Source: Kineothrix alysoides
GTDB taxonomy: Bacteria > Bacillota > Clostridia > Lachnospirales > Lachnospiraceae
Length of the DNA: 64,000 bases
Direction of reading: 5' to 3'
NCBI RefSeq assembly: GCF_000732725.1
Contig: NZ_JPNB01000002.1
Span: 372,001 to 436,000 of the forward strand
The translations under genes and the position numbers were made by a program. Under the pieces are notes generated by a model. The model was not told the DNA's origin and did not search any database. It saw only the letters and a list, made by a program, of their open reading frames with translations. This document shows positions 19,887 through 28,443 of this stretch, in pieces; position 1 is the stretch's first letter; each line of letters starts with the position of its first letter.

Positions 19887-21362
19887 TTATTCCACTTCTA
19901 TTTTAATAACTACCGGATAATCGCTTTTAACCGTCTTCGTCTGAAAATGAAGTCCCAACTCATCCCTCACAAAGGATATCTCTTCTTCACTTGCCAAGAC
20001 CGATACCCTTCGAAGAATCCCTTGAAAAACCGGCTTATTCAAATCCCTCTCCTTATAAAAGGAACGAATGGTCACCCTGCCGTCTGCCGGATAACTCATG
20101 CAAATAGCATAAATATTCCCATGGGCCGCCGTAAACCGGAAATCCTGCGGAGTATAAACCGTTTCCTGCCCATCGCTGAACTGCCCCTCACGCTCCTCAG
20201 TAGGCCCTTCCTCCGCAAAACGCCAACATCTGCTTTCATAAATAGCCTCTCCATTTACAGAAAGCCACTGTCCAATCTCCTTCAATATATCCCCATCCTT
20301 GCTATCAATCGTACCATCCGCCTTCGGACCTACATTCAACAGCAAACTGCCGTTCTTACTGACCACGTCACACAGATAACATATAATCTCTCTCCCACTC
20401 TTATAGTCGAGAGTCTCCGTATAGCACCATGAATTACGGGCAATAGCAGTATCTGTCTGCCAAGGATAAGGCTTCGCCTCTGAAAGCTTCCCCCTCTCCA
20501 CATCTACAATACCGCTCCCAAAAGCAAGGGACTCCTGCTTATAGCAAATCCCCACAGGAAAGCCATACTCCGCCCCCCTATTATAATAGTAAGCAGCCAT
20601 CTTCCTGACCTGCTCCTTATATGCCTCATGCTGTATCCACCAGTCAAAATAAAGAAGTCTGGGATGATACTTATCGATCAGCTCGCACGTTCGAAGCAAC
20701 CAATCCTCCAAATACTCCTCATCCGGATAAGGCTCTGACAAAATATCCTGCTGATCCGGCTGCTGCTGTACCGAGGGCCAGTAAAAATCCCCCCTTTCCA
20801 ACGGCTCCTTTATATCGCTTTCAAAATCCTTACCGTTCCCCATAAACCATTGGTGTTCCGCCCTATGTGAAGAAGCAGCAAATACAAGCCCCTGCTTTTC
20901 CGCCTCTTCCTTCAGACTTCCTATAATATCTTTCTTAGGCCCCATTTCCGCTGCATTGAAATGTGAAAGCTCCGAAGGATACATCTGAAATCCATCATGA
21001 TGCTCCGCAACAGGAACAACATATTTCGCCCCGGCTTCCCTGAAAGCAGTTATCCATTCCTCAGCGCTGAATTTCTCAGCAGTGAACATGGGAATAAAAT
21101 CCTTGTAGCCAAACTCCTTATGAGGGCCATATGTGTCAATATGATGCTGGTATTCAGGCGTTCCCTGTATGTACATGTTGCAGGAATACCATTCGTTATT
21201 AAAGGCAGGAACGCTGTAGAGGCCCCAGTGGATGAAGATGCCGAATTTGGCGTCTTTGAACCATTGGGGGATTTCGTATTTTGACAGGGAGGACCATGTG
21301 GGGGAGTAGGGGCCGCTTTGAATGGCGGCTTCTATTTGGGATAGGAATTGTTTGTTGTTCAT
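19887..21362 (-). CDS. alpha-L-fucosidase, GH29
   Basis: Removes terminal alpha-L-fucose. 491 residues without a signal peptide, so intracellular. GH29 hallmarks: FGIFIHWGLYSVPAFNNEWY, VAEHHDGFQMY, and the nucleophile D240 in LLYFDWWIQ; C-terminal beta-sandwich follows. Family subgroup (broad GH29-A or alpha-1,3/4-specific GH29-B) cannot be settled by eye. The ribosome site is weak (GTGAGAC). It is separated from GH42 by a 792-base region full of palindromes. Confidence 0.93.
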   Translation of the reverse strand: MNNKQFLSQIEAAIQSGPYSPTWSSLSKYEIPQWFKDAKFGIFIHWGLYSVPAFNNEWYSCNMYIQGTPEYQHHIDTYGPHKEFGYKDFIPMFTAEKFSAEEWITAFREAGAKYVVPVAEHHDGFQMYPSELSHFNAAEMGPKKDIIGSLKEEAEKQGLVFAASSHRAEHQWFMGNGKDFESDIKEPLERGDFYWPSVQQQPDQQDILSEPYPDEEYLEDWLLRTCELIDKYHPRLLYFDWWIQHEAYKEQVRKMAAYYYNRGAEYGFPVGICYKQESLAFGSGIVDVERGKLSEAKPYPWQTDTAIARNSWCYTETLDYKSGREIICYLCDVVSKNGSLLLNVGPKADGTIDSKDGDILKEIGQWLSVNGEAIYESRCWRFAEEGPTEEREGQFSDGQETVYTPQDFRFTAAHGNIYAICMSYPADGRVTIRSFYKERDLNKPVFQGILRRVSVLASEEEISFVRDELGLHFQTKTVKSDYPVVIKIEVE

Positions 21363-21412
21363 GTTTGAGTCTCACTTTCTTCTATTTGTGGGGGTGGGTT
21401 GGTGGGTTGTGA

Positions 21413-21642
21413 GAGACTTTCTGCGGGGGTTCTGGTTTCTCGTCTGACGTAAGCGGGCGTATTTTCTAAATGGAACCGGAAAGGTGATGGCCGCGGACGG
21501 GTCGGCAGCAAAGTACATCCATGTACTATGCTGCCTAAACACCGCATCCATGCGGTGTTTGCCCTGGTTCCTGAACGGTTTCATTAAGAAAATACGCCCG
21601 CTTACTACACGACTCCAAACCAGAACCCCCGCAGAAAGCCTC
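21413..21642. repeat. long imperfect palindrome A
   Basis: Left arm 21413-21480 pairs with right arm 21564-21642; both contain CTTTCTGCGGGGGTTCTGGT and AAGCGGGCGTATTTTCT in opposite orientations. Two smaller hairpins sit in the centre: GCAGCAAAGTACAT/ATGTACTATGCTGC and AACACCGCAT/ATGCGGTGTT. No coding content. Confidence 0.85.
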
Positions 21643-21726
21643 GCGCTACGTTACGAACTGGGCTGCGGTAGAGTTGAGGTTACGGCTGCACAGACAGTTA
21701 TCCGCGTTCTTACCTTGTTATCATCT

Positions 21727-21866
21727 TACTGTATTTCAACACGATTTACAGTTTTGGCTTCTCATTTCGCTGTGTTTCGGTACGATTTACAGTTTTAGCT
21801 CCTCATTTCACTGTGTCTCTGCACGATTTACAGTTTTGGCTCCTCATTTCACTATGTTTCGGTACA
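21727..21866. repeat. 41-bp tandem repeat, about 3.3 copies
   Basis: The block ACGATTTACAGTTTT recurs at 21741, 21782 and 21823, exactly 41 bp apart, followed by GGCTCCTCATTTCACTGTG-like sequence. It lies between two long palindromes. Confidence 0.88.
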
Positions 21867-21890
21867 CTTCTTCTTTCTTCTCTCCCACCG

Positions 21891-22164
21891 AAGGTGGTGA
21901 AATGAGGCATTCGAAAACCTTGGCAATTTCCTGCACAATTCAAAAAACTACAGCAGGGAAAGAAGGGTATGGAAAAGGTTTCCGGCGATTTTATGCTACG
22001 GAGCTGAGACAAAGAAATTCTTGAAGCCTCTGCTGAAAGAATTTCTGCTTTTGGCTCAGCGCAGTGTCCTGCATAATCAGAGCCGGAAACCTTTTGCCAT
22101 ACCCTTCTTTCCCTTCACAGCCTCACGATTGTGCAGGAAATTTCACAACCTCCCTCACTTCACC
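21891..22164. repeat. long imperfect palindrome B
   Basis: Left arm 21891-22022 pairs with right arm 22032-22164 over nearly its full length; shared blocks in opposite orientation include AATTTCCTGCACAAT, GGGAAAGAAGGGTATGG, AAAGGTTTCCGG and AAGAAATTCTT. The right arm enters the last 10 bases of the GH42 gene. A transcript would fold into a ~130-bp stem. Confidence 0.88.
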
Positions 22165-24197
22165 CTCTTCAACACCACCACATCTTTGCCTGGAACAGTG
22201 ATGGAAGCCCCGGGTAAATAGGTACTTTCGCTCAAAATGTCAGTTGATGGAGCATTTAGCGTTAATGTTAAATCAACCGCCTCATCATTATGATTTAATA
22301 TGAACAAAAATTCGGCCGTCTCATTTTCGCGGCGTGAAATCTCAATACCGGGCGCTATGCCTTCCGGTGTCTCGAGCAGTGAGGGAATCCCCGTCTCCTC
22401 GCATATGTCTTTGATGAAGGTGCGGTAAAAATCAGGGTTGGAACGGGTTGCTGCGTAGTAGGACCGGCCTTTTCCGTAACGGTTGACAGTCAGTACGGGC
22501 ATTCCTGCGTAGAAGTCTTCCTGGTACCGGCTGAGCGCTTCGGCTCCTTCTAAGTGAAGAAGGTCGCAGAGTACCTCGGCGGGATAGGTTTCGTCTTTGT
22601 ATAGGAAGGAGTTATGCTTTCCTTCGGGAATGGCGTCGGATTCCTCTACCCAGATGCCGAGAATGTCCCTTAGCTTTCCGGGATAGCCGCCGGTTATTAC
22701 GAGGTCGTGATCTTCTACGTAGCCGCTGAAATATGTGGTAAGGAAGGAACCGCCGTCTTTCACGTAGGCGCAGAGCTTTTCGTCAAAGCCTTCCTTGCAC
22801 ATGTATAGGAGGGGAGCTGTTACCAGGCGGTAGGGAGATAGGTCATCCGTTACGCTGATAATGTCAACCGGGATGTTGTTTTCGTAAAACGCTCTGTAGT
22901 AGCAGAAGATTTCCTTTTTATAGTCAATGAGCCTGCTTGGACCGGCAGAATATCCGGATGCCCACCAGTTGTCCCAGTCCATTACGATTGCCGCTTTAGC
23001 TGAGGTTCTCGTTCCGAGAATCTGGCTGCCTATTTTGCTCAGTTCTTTTCCCAGCTTCGCTACTTCCCGGAATACTCTCGTGTTTTCGTGTCCTGCGTGG
23101 TCTATGACCGCACTGTGATACTTTTCGCAGGCTCCGATGCTTCTTCGCATCTGGAAGAACATCACGGTGTCGGCGCCGTGGGCTATTGCCTGATAGCTTA
23201 GGAGGCGCATAACTCCCGGGCGTTTCAGCGTGCAGAAGGATTGCCAGTTACTTACTCCCGGGGTCTGTTCCATGAGGGCGAAGGGTTTTCCCTGCTTTAA
23301 TCCGCGCATCAGCTCGTGGTTCATGGCGCTTTCTGAGACTGGCGTGTCGAAGGAGGGATAGTTATCCCATGATACGAAGTCCATATAACGGGCCCATTTC
23401 TGATAGTCCAGGGGTTTGTAGAAGCCCATCAGGTTAGTGGTGACCTGGACATCCGGCATATGCTTTTTTAATACTTCGTATTCCATGCGGTAGCAGGATA
23501 GCATGCTGTCCGACATGAATCTGCGATAGTCCAGCGAGATTCCCTGAAAATTCGTTCTCACTGTATCCCAGAGAAATTCTTCCGATTGCATGTTGGGTGC
23601 CACTACATCTTCGAAATCATAAAGGGTGTGTCCCCAGAAGGACATGTTCCATACGCGGTTCAGTTCCTCTATGGTGCCGTATTTTTCCGTCAGCCAGGTA
23701 CGGAAGGCCTTTTCACAGTTCCCGCAGTAGCATTCCCCGCCGTATTCGTTGGAAACATGCCATGCTACGATGTTGTCGTAGTCCTTATATCTGTCGGCCA
23801 GTTTCTCCGCCAGAAGAACGGAATATTTTCGATAGGTGGGGCTGTTGGGGCAGGAGTTGTGTCTGCTGCCGAACTTCCTTCTTATCCCGTTGTGCTCAGT
23901 GCGCAGAATGTCGGGATATTTTCTGGCCATCCATGCGGGATGAGCTGCTGTGGAGGTAGCCATGCAGACCTTTAGGCCGTTTGTCCTTACCATATCCATT
24001 ATCTTATCCAGCTTACTGAAATCGTAAACATCTTCTTGAGGCTGCAGCATCGCCCAGTTGAACACATTTAAGGTCACCACATCGATGTTTGCCAGACGAA
24101 ACATCCTCATGTCCTCTTCCCATATATCCTCGGGCCACTGCTCCGGGTTATAATCCCCTCCGTAAAGAATCTTTTTTACTTTATTGCTCTCTATCAT
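22155..24197 (-). CDS. beta-galactosidase, GH42
   Basis: Cytoplasmic beta-galactosidase, 680 residues. GH42 barrel: YGGDYNPEQWPEDIWEEDM at the N-terminus, acid/base E151 in AWHVSNEYGG followed by the zinc cysteines CYCGNC, nucleophile E310 in ALMEQTPGVSNWQ; then the trimerisation domain and a beta-sandwich. Start overlaps the upstream binding-protein gene by 17 bases behind GGAGGAA, so coupled. May act on galactosylated xyloglucan oligomers or other beta-galactosides. Confidence 0.95.
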   Translation of the reverse strand: MIESNKVKKILYGGDYNPEQWPEDIWEEDMRMFRLANIDVVTLNVFNWAMLQPQEDVYDFSKLDKIMDMVRTNGLKVCMATSTAAHPAWMARKYPDILRTEHNGIRRKFGSRHNSCPNSPTYRKYSVLLAEKLADRYKDYDNIVAWHVSNEYGGECYCGNCEKAFRTWLTEKYGTIEELNRVWNMSFWGHTLYDFEDVVAPNMQSEEFLWDTVRTNFQGISLDYRRFMSDSMLSCYRMEYEVLKKHMPDVQVTTNLMGFYKPLDYQKWARYMDFVSWDNYPSFDTPVSESAMNHELMRGLKQGKPFALMEQTPGVSNWQSFCTLKRPGVMRLLSYQAIAHGADTVMFFQMRRSIGACEKYHSAVIDHAGHENTRVFREVAKLGKELSKIGSQILGTRTSAKAAIVMDWDNWWASGYSAGPSRLIDYKKEIFCYYRAFYENNIPVDIISVTDDLSPYRLVTAPLLYMCKEGFDEKLCAYVKDGGSFLTTYFSGYVEDHDLVITGGYPGKLRDILGIWVEESDAIPEGKHNSFLYKDETYPAEVLCDLLHLEGAEALSRYQEDFYAGMPVLTVNRYGKGRSYYAATRSNPDFYRTFIKDICEETGIPSLLETPEGIAPGIEISRRENETAEFLFILNHNDEAVDLTLTLNAPSTDILSESTYLPGASITVPGKDVVVLKRVK

Positions 24198-25911
24198 TTT
24201 CGTATTCCTCCACCACTCTGACGCGCTCCGCCTGAAAGCTTAAGGCATCCTTAATATCCACCTCTACTACCTTCTCGTAGCCCAGGCTCAGCACTTCATT
24301 CTGCATCTTGCTCAACAATTGATAAAATTCGGCCTCGTCCTCGGCAAATATCATTTCCCATGAATATTTCTGAATCACATTCCTGCACTGCCCCCGCAGC
24401 GTCTCTATTTCCGAGCTGATTGTATATGTGAAATTGCAGCCCGGGGAAACAACCATCTTTTCGTTCTTTATGAGGAAATCCCGGGTGTTATCCGCCTGCA
24501 TGACCTCTTCCCAGTCTTTTTCCAAGGCTGTTTCTTCCATTTTCTGCACGGAATTCCACAGTCTGTAAGCATATGGATAGCCGTCCTCATCCACCTCACA
24601 GGGTGCCACCGGCATGAAGTTCAATACGGAGATTCCTTCCGCCCACGTTCCGCTTCCCCATTCCTCCGGTGTCTCTACTTCCCCGTCGGCCAACGCCCTC
24701 TTGCCAAACTCTGTAAGCTGGGGCTCTCCCGCCTGATCGTACTCCCAGCACAGTCCCTCCGGTCCTGCGGTTCCCGCTGAACTGAGCGGGCCAATACTGC
24801 GTATGCCATCCGAGGAATACATCCAGTCTACAAAATCCATCAGCCGCTCCGGGTCTTTGGCTTGTGAGCCTACCAGTATGACTGTTTTACGGCTTCCGCT
24901 TTGGTTACAGCCGTAGGAGTATATGTTCATATCCGCCATATCCGCTATCATGAAGCCTTTTCCTTCCTGCTTTCTGGCCAGCGTATTGTATTTGATCTGC
25001 GCCACCCAGGGCCATGGAGAATACAATACCTGCCCATTCTCATACTTCTGTGCCACATCATTATAGCTCTGGGTCGGCGACTGGGGGTCCACTAAGCCTA
25101 ACTGGTTCGCATTGAAGTACCATTTCAGGACGCGTACGTACATGGAATCCGAATCGATGATGCTCTGGTATTCATCGCTATCCGCCTTCAGAAGGAGGAA
25201 TCCCAGCTCATCCCAGCCATAAAAGCAGCAAGGCTGCTTCGCTGCATTCATCATATTGCCGTCCCAGTCTTTGAAGAAGGAAAAAGCATAAGTTTTTTCC
25301 CCGTTTTCTGCAAAGGGCTCCAGCTTTTGCATCTGCACGAGTATGGGAAGCAAGTCCTCCAAGGTGCCGATTTCGGGATATCCCAGTTCCTTATACAAAT
25401 CCCAGCGCAGATACGGCCCGTAGGTAGGCTCCAAGCCCTCGCTGGGCGTCAGCGGAGAATTCAGTGATACCTCTGAGGGAATCGCATAAATACCGTCCGG
25501 GGACAAGTCCTTGTTCACGTCTCTTATCGCCTTCTCAAAACGCATGATTTCCTTATCTTTTAAGTAAGGCTCCATATTCAGCACCAGGCCGGAATTCACC
25601 AGCTTTTGAAGCGTGTCATCCTCTCCGTTGCATATGATCAAGTCCCCCAGATTGCCCGCTGCCGAACGTATGTCGAAAAGGGTGTTGCCTCCTCCCGCCA
25701 CATTCGGGGCAATCAGATTTAATTCCATATTGAAATCGTCCTTCACCACCTTACCGAACCACCCGGACTGCATCCCTTCGTAATTAGCTACGCTGTCAAA
25801 TACATCCACAACAAGGGGCTCATCATAGCCCAGGTCCATCTTTAACCCGCAACCCATCAGAAACAGAAGGCAGACGATACACATAACAGCACAATACTTT
25901 CCATTTTTCAT
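24181..25911 (-). CDS. sugar ABC transporter lipoprotein binding protein
   Basis: Extracellular solute-binding lipoprotein of about 576 residues (LipO/YtcQ-like size class). Signal peptide CAVMCIVCLLFLMGC ends in a lipobox with Cys21. The Met at 25911 follows AGAGGTG; the frame continues to 25995 without a better site. It is paralogous to the binding protein of the adjacent permease operon (shared LRWDLYKELGYPEI, DWDGNMM..., SPTQSYNDVAQKYENGQ) but has no permeases of its own. It heads the GH42-GH29-GH3 run. An extended -10 TGTTATAAT lies at 25951-25959. Confidence 0.9.
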   Translation of the reverse strand: MKNGKYCAVMCIVCLLFLMGCGLKMDLGYDEPLVVDVFDSVANYEGMQSGWFGKVVKDDFNMELNLIAPNVAGGGNTLFDIRSAAGNLGDLIICNGEDDTLQKLVNSGLVLNMEPYLKDKEIMRFEKAIRDVNKDLSPDGIYAIPSEVSLNSPLTPSEGLEPTYGPYLRWDLYKELGYPEIGTLEDLLPILVQMQKLEPFAENGEKTYAFSFFKDWDGNMMNAAKQPCCFYGWDELGFLLLKADSDEYQSIIDSDSMYVRVLKWYFNANQLGLVDPQSPTQSYNDVAQKYENGQVLYSPWPWVAQIKYNTLARKQEGKGFMIADMADMNIYSYGCNQSGSRKTVILVGSQAKDPERLMDFVDWMYSSDGIRSIGPLSSAGTAGPEGLCWEYDQAGEPQLTEFGKRALADGEVETPEEWGSGTWAEGISVLNFMPVAPCEVDEDGYPYAYRLWNSVQKMEETALEKDWEEVMQADNTRDFLIKNEKMVVSPGCNFTYTISSEIETLRGQCRNVIQKYSWEMIFAEDEAEFYQLLSKMQNEVLSLGYEKVVEVDIKDALSFQAERVRVVEEYENDREQ

Positions 25912-26028
25912 GCACACACCTCTTTCACTGAAACAAAGCTTTTTACTTAAATTATAACAACAATTCAGCGAATAAAATACGAAAAAATTAAACAATATAT
26001 ACCTGGTAAATTATAGATTTTTCAAAAA

Positions 26029-26057
26029 TTGACAAGGTCAAAATGCTCATTTATACT
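26029..26057 (+). promoter_or_regulatory. promoter of response regulator gene
   Basis: TTGACA, 17-base spacer, TATACT, 24 bases before the ATG; ribosome site GGGAGGT follows. Confidence 0.75.
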
Positions 26058-26080
26058 GTAGTTAAATCGGGAGGTAGACT

Positions 26081-27658
26081 ATGTATACGGTGTTGATTGC
26101 AGACGACGAAGCGAGTATTCGGGAAGGGCTTAAATATATTATGGATTGGGCATCTATGGGCTTTTCCATCTGCGGGGAAACGGCTAACGGCGAGGAAACC
26201 TTGCAGGCCATTTTGCAGACCGAACCAAACCTTGTTCTCTTAGATATCCGCATGCCTAAAATGTACGGTACGGATATAATCCGTATTGCGAGGGAAAACG
26301 GCTATCGGGGAAAATTTATCATCTTAAGCGGCTATTCCGATTTTGCTTACGCCCAGACGGCCATCCGTTACGGTGCCAGCTTCTATCTCACAAAACCCAT
26401 TGAGGAGGCGGAGCTTCAGGGCGCGGTGGAGAAAGTCAAGGAAATTCTTATCGCTGAAAAGAACAAGTCCGATAACATCGCACTGTTCAAAAGCAAGGCC
26501 AGGGAATCCATCATTTACGAAGTCATTACCGGGATGTATGATTCAGAACAACCTCCCGGCCTTTCAGAATCGGAACTGGAAGAACTGCATCTGACCTTAG
26601 ACATTTATCAGGTAGTCATCTATGAAAAGTTCAGCAGTGATCCTTCAGACCCCGGCTATAGCTTTGCCGAACTGCTGAAGATAACCAATAAAGGAAATCA
26701 TACTTTCGACTATTTCAAAAAAGATAATAATGAAATAATTCTTTTAAAAGGAAGCTTTGCCATCAATAAATTTCAGGATTTTTTGTTGCACTACGAAGAC
26801 TCATGCCCACAAAGCGGAAGTCCGCTTGCTTCCCTCTTTCTGGCATACGGACGTCCGGTGTCATCCTTGGAAGATATACACCTTTCCTATGAGGAAGCCT
26901 CGGCACTTAAAAACAGAAGATTTTTCTGTATTCAGGGACAGCATACGCTGGGATTCGAAGAGCTTCCCGATGTGCAAAGCCTCAACCATGAAATAAACAA
27001 CGGACTTCTAACGGAATACAGCAATAGGCTGACAGGATATCTGCTGGCCTTCAACCGGCGCATGGTGGCAGAAACCCTGTCCGCACTCGAGGATTACCTA
27101 TATGAGGTGAAAAACGACATTTCCTCCGTCAAGCTATTTCTTACAGACCTATATCTGCGCATCAAGGAAAAAATAAACCATACCTACGGCAACCCCAATG
27201 TCCCTTTCCCCAACAATGCGGAAGTCATTTCTCATATTGAAGGCTGCCATCACTTATATGAAATCATTCTCTACATTTCAGAGATGACAGATATGATTAT
27301 GAGCGCTACCGGCAACCCTTCCAGAGATACCGTTTTGGACGATATCATCTATTATATCGACCATAACTTCCAAAAAAATATTAAACTGGAAAGCATCGCC
27401 CCGCTTTTTGGCTATAACAGTGCCTACTTAGGCAAAATTTTTAATAAACATCTGGGAGAAAGCTTCAACTCTTATGTAGACCATAGACGAATCGATCAGT
27501 CTCTCGGACTGCTGAAAGAAAAGAACCTGAAAGTTTATGAGATTTCTGAGCAGGTAGGATATAAGAATGTAGATTATTTTCATAAGAAATTTAAAAAGTA
27601 TATCGGCATGAGTCCCGCCGAATACCGCAAAAAGCTGGAGGATGAGGGAGCGCTGTAA
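26081..27658 (+). CDS. YesN-type response regulator, REC + AraC HTH
   Basis: Cytoplasmic transcription factor, 525 residues. Receiver domain with acidic pair D8-D9, phospho-acceptor D55 in LVLLDIRMPKMYG and K in FYLTKPIEEAE; a middle region of unknown fold; C-terminal AraC double HTH (IKLESIAPLFGYNSAYLGKIF and KVYEISEQVGYKNVDYFHKKF). Partner of the YesM-type kinase about 6 kb away. Placed between two binding-protein operons, it is the likely activator of both. Confidence 0.94.
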   Translation: MYTVLIADDEASIREGLKYIMDWASMGFSICGETANGEETLQAILQTEPNLVLLDIRMPKMYGTDIIRIARENGYRGKFIILSGYSDFAYAQTAIRYGASFYLTKPIEEAELQGAVEKVKEILIAEKNKSDNIALFKSKARESIIYEVITGMYDSEQPPGLSESELEELHLTLDIYQVVIYEKFSSDPSDPGYSFAELLKITNKGNHTFDYFKKDNNEIILLKGSFAINKFQDFLLHYEDSCPQSGSPLASLFLAYGRPVSSLEDIHLSYEEASALKNRRFFCIQGQHTLGFEELPDVQSLNHEINNGLLTEYSNRLTGYLLAFNRRMVAETLSALEDYLYEVKNDISSVKLFLTDLYLRIKEKINHTYGNPNVPFPNNAEVISHIEGCHHLYEIILYISEMTDMIMSATGNPSRDTVLDDIIYYIDHNFQKNIKLESIAPLFGYNSAYLGKIFNKHLGESFNSYVDHRRIDQSLGLLKEKNLKVYEISEQVGYKNVDYFHKKFKKYIGMSPAEYRKKLEDEGAL

Positions 27659-27737
27659 GCCGCTCCTTTTGCATGCTGTTCAAAGATTCCCATGACTCTT
27701 ATGAAAAACATGTCATCCAAATATCGGAACGTCGGCA

Positions 27738-28361
27738 CTATGCTTCTGTCTCCATTTCCTTCTCAAGCATCACGAAGATTCGCTTGCTGAAGGCCGCTAT
27801 CGTAAAAATAATCAGACCTGGCCCGATAATGATTGCGAAAAACAGCATGATTTCATTAAATTGCAGGACAAGAAATTCAATCCAGATTATGACCAGCATA
27901 AGAAGTGTGCGTCCGAAAAACCTTCTCGAAATATGCAGAGAATTCTGAATCGTTCCGGATAAAGTGTTCTCATACCGGGCAATGAGCGGAAAGGAATAGG
28001 AAAGCGCCATGATTGCCACGAAGACCGATACTATTCCTATAATGAGAAGCAGCACGGAGCCGTCCTCGGATGTCCGCACCAGCTCAAAATCCAGATAGAC
28101 CGCATAAAAAGCGATGACAGTAATGATTCCCAGCAGGGTTCCCTGCTTCCAGTTTTCCTTAAAGGCCTTCACGAAGCCTCTTCCGATATAGCCTTCCTCA
28201 TCATCTGCCATTTTCAGTGCTACGGACATAGCTGCTGCCGTAGACGCTCCCGCTGTTAAAATGGGGAGACTGAATAAAATCCAGAGAAAATTCAGCTTCA
28301 TTACATCCAAAAACCTCGATAGAAAACGATAGAGAGAACTATCCACACTGAAAAACTTCAT
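27738..28361 (-). CDS. YesL family (DUF624) membrane protein
   Basis: 207-residue integral membrane protein with about five TM segments. LSRFLDVMKLNFLWILFSLPILTAGASTAA is the DUF624/YesL N-terminal signature. Family members accompany YesM/YesN-regulated carbohydrate importers; molecular role unknown. It follows the binding-protein gene and completes the operon. Confidence 0.88.
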   Translation of the reverse strand: MKFFSVDSSLYRFLSRFLDVMKLNFLWILFSLPILTAGASTAAAMSVALKMADDEEGYIGRGFVKAFKENWKQGTLLGIITVIAFYAVYLDFELVRTSEDGSVLLLIIGIVSVFVAIMALSYSFPLIARYENTLSGTIQNSLHISRRFFGRTLLMLVIIWIEFLVLQFNEIMLFFAIIIGPGLIIFTIAAFSKRIFVMLEKEMETEA

Positions 28362-28390
28362 CGTTCCGCCACATTCCTTTCAAACCAGAA

Positions 28391-28422
28391 ATTCTAAGGC
28401 CCCGTATTTGGAGCCCTAGAAT
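28391..28422 (-). terminator. hairpin between binding protein and yesL
   Basis: 13-bp stem with two mismatches, ATTCTAAGGCCCC / GGAGCCCTAGAAT. No T-run; may attenuate yesL expression or stabilise the upstream message. Confidence 0.45.
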
Positions 28423-28443
28423 CCTATCACACATTATCACCTA

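Noticed and set aside
21727-21866. Tandem repeat considered as a CRISPR array
   Set aside because: Units are contiguous 41-mers without variable spacers, and no cas gene is present.
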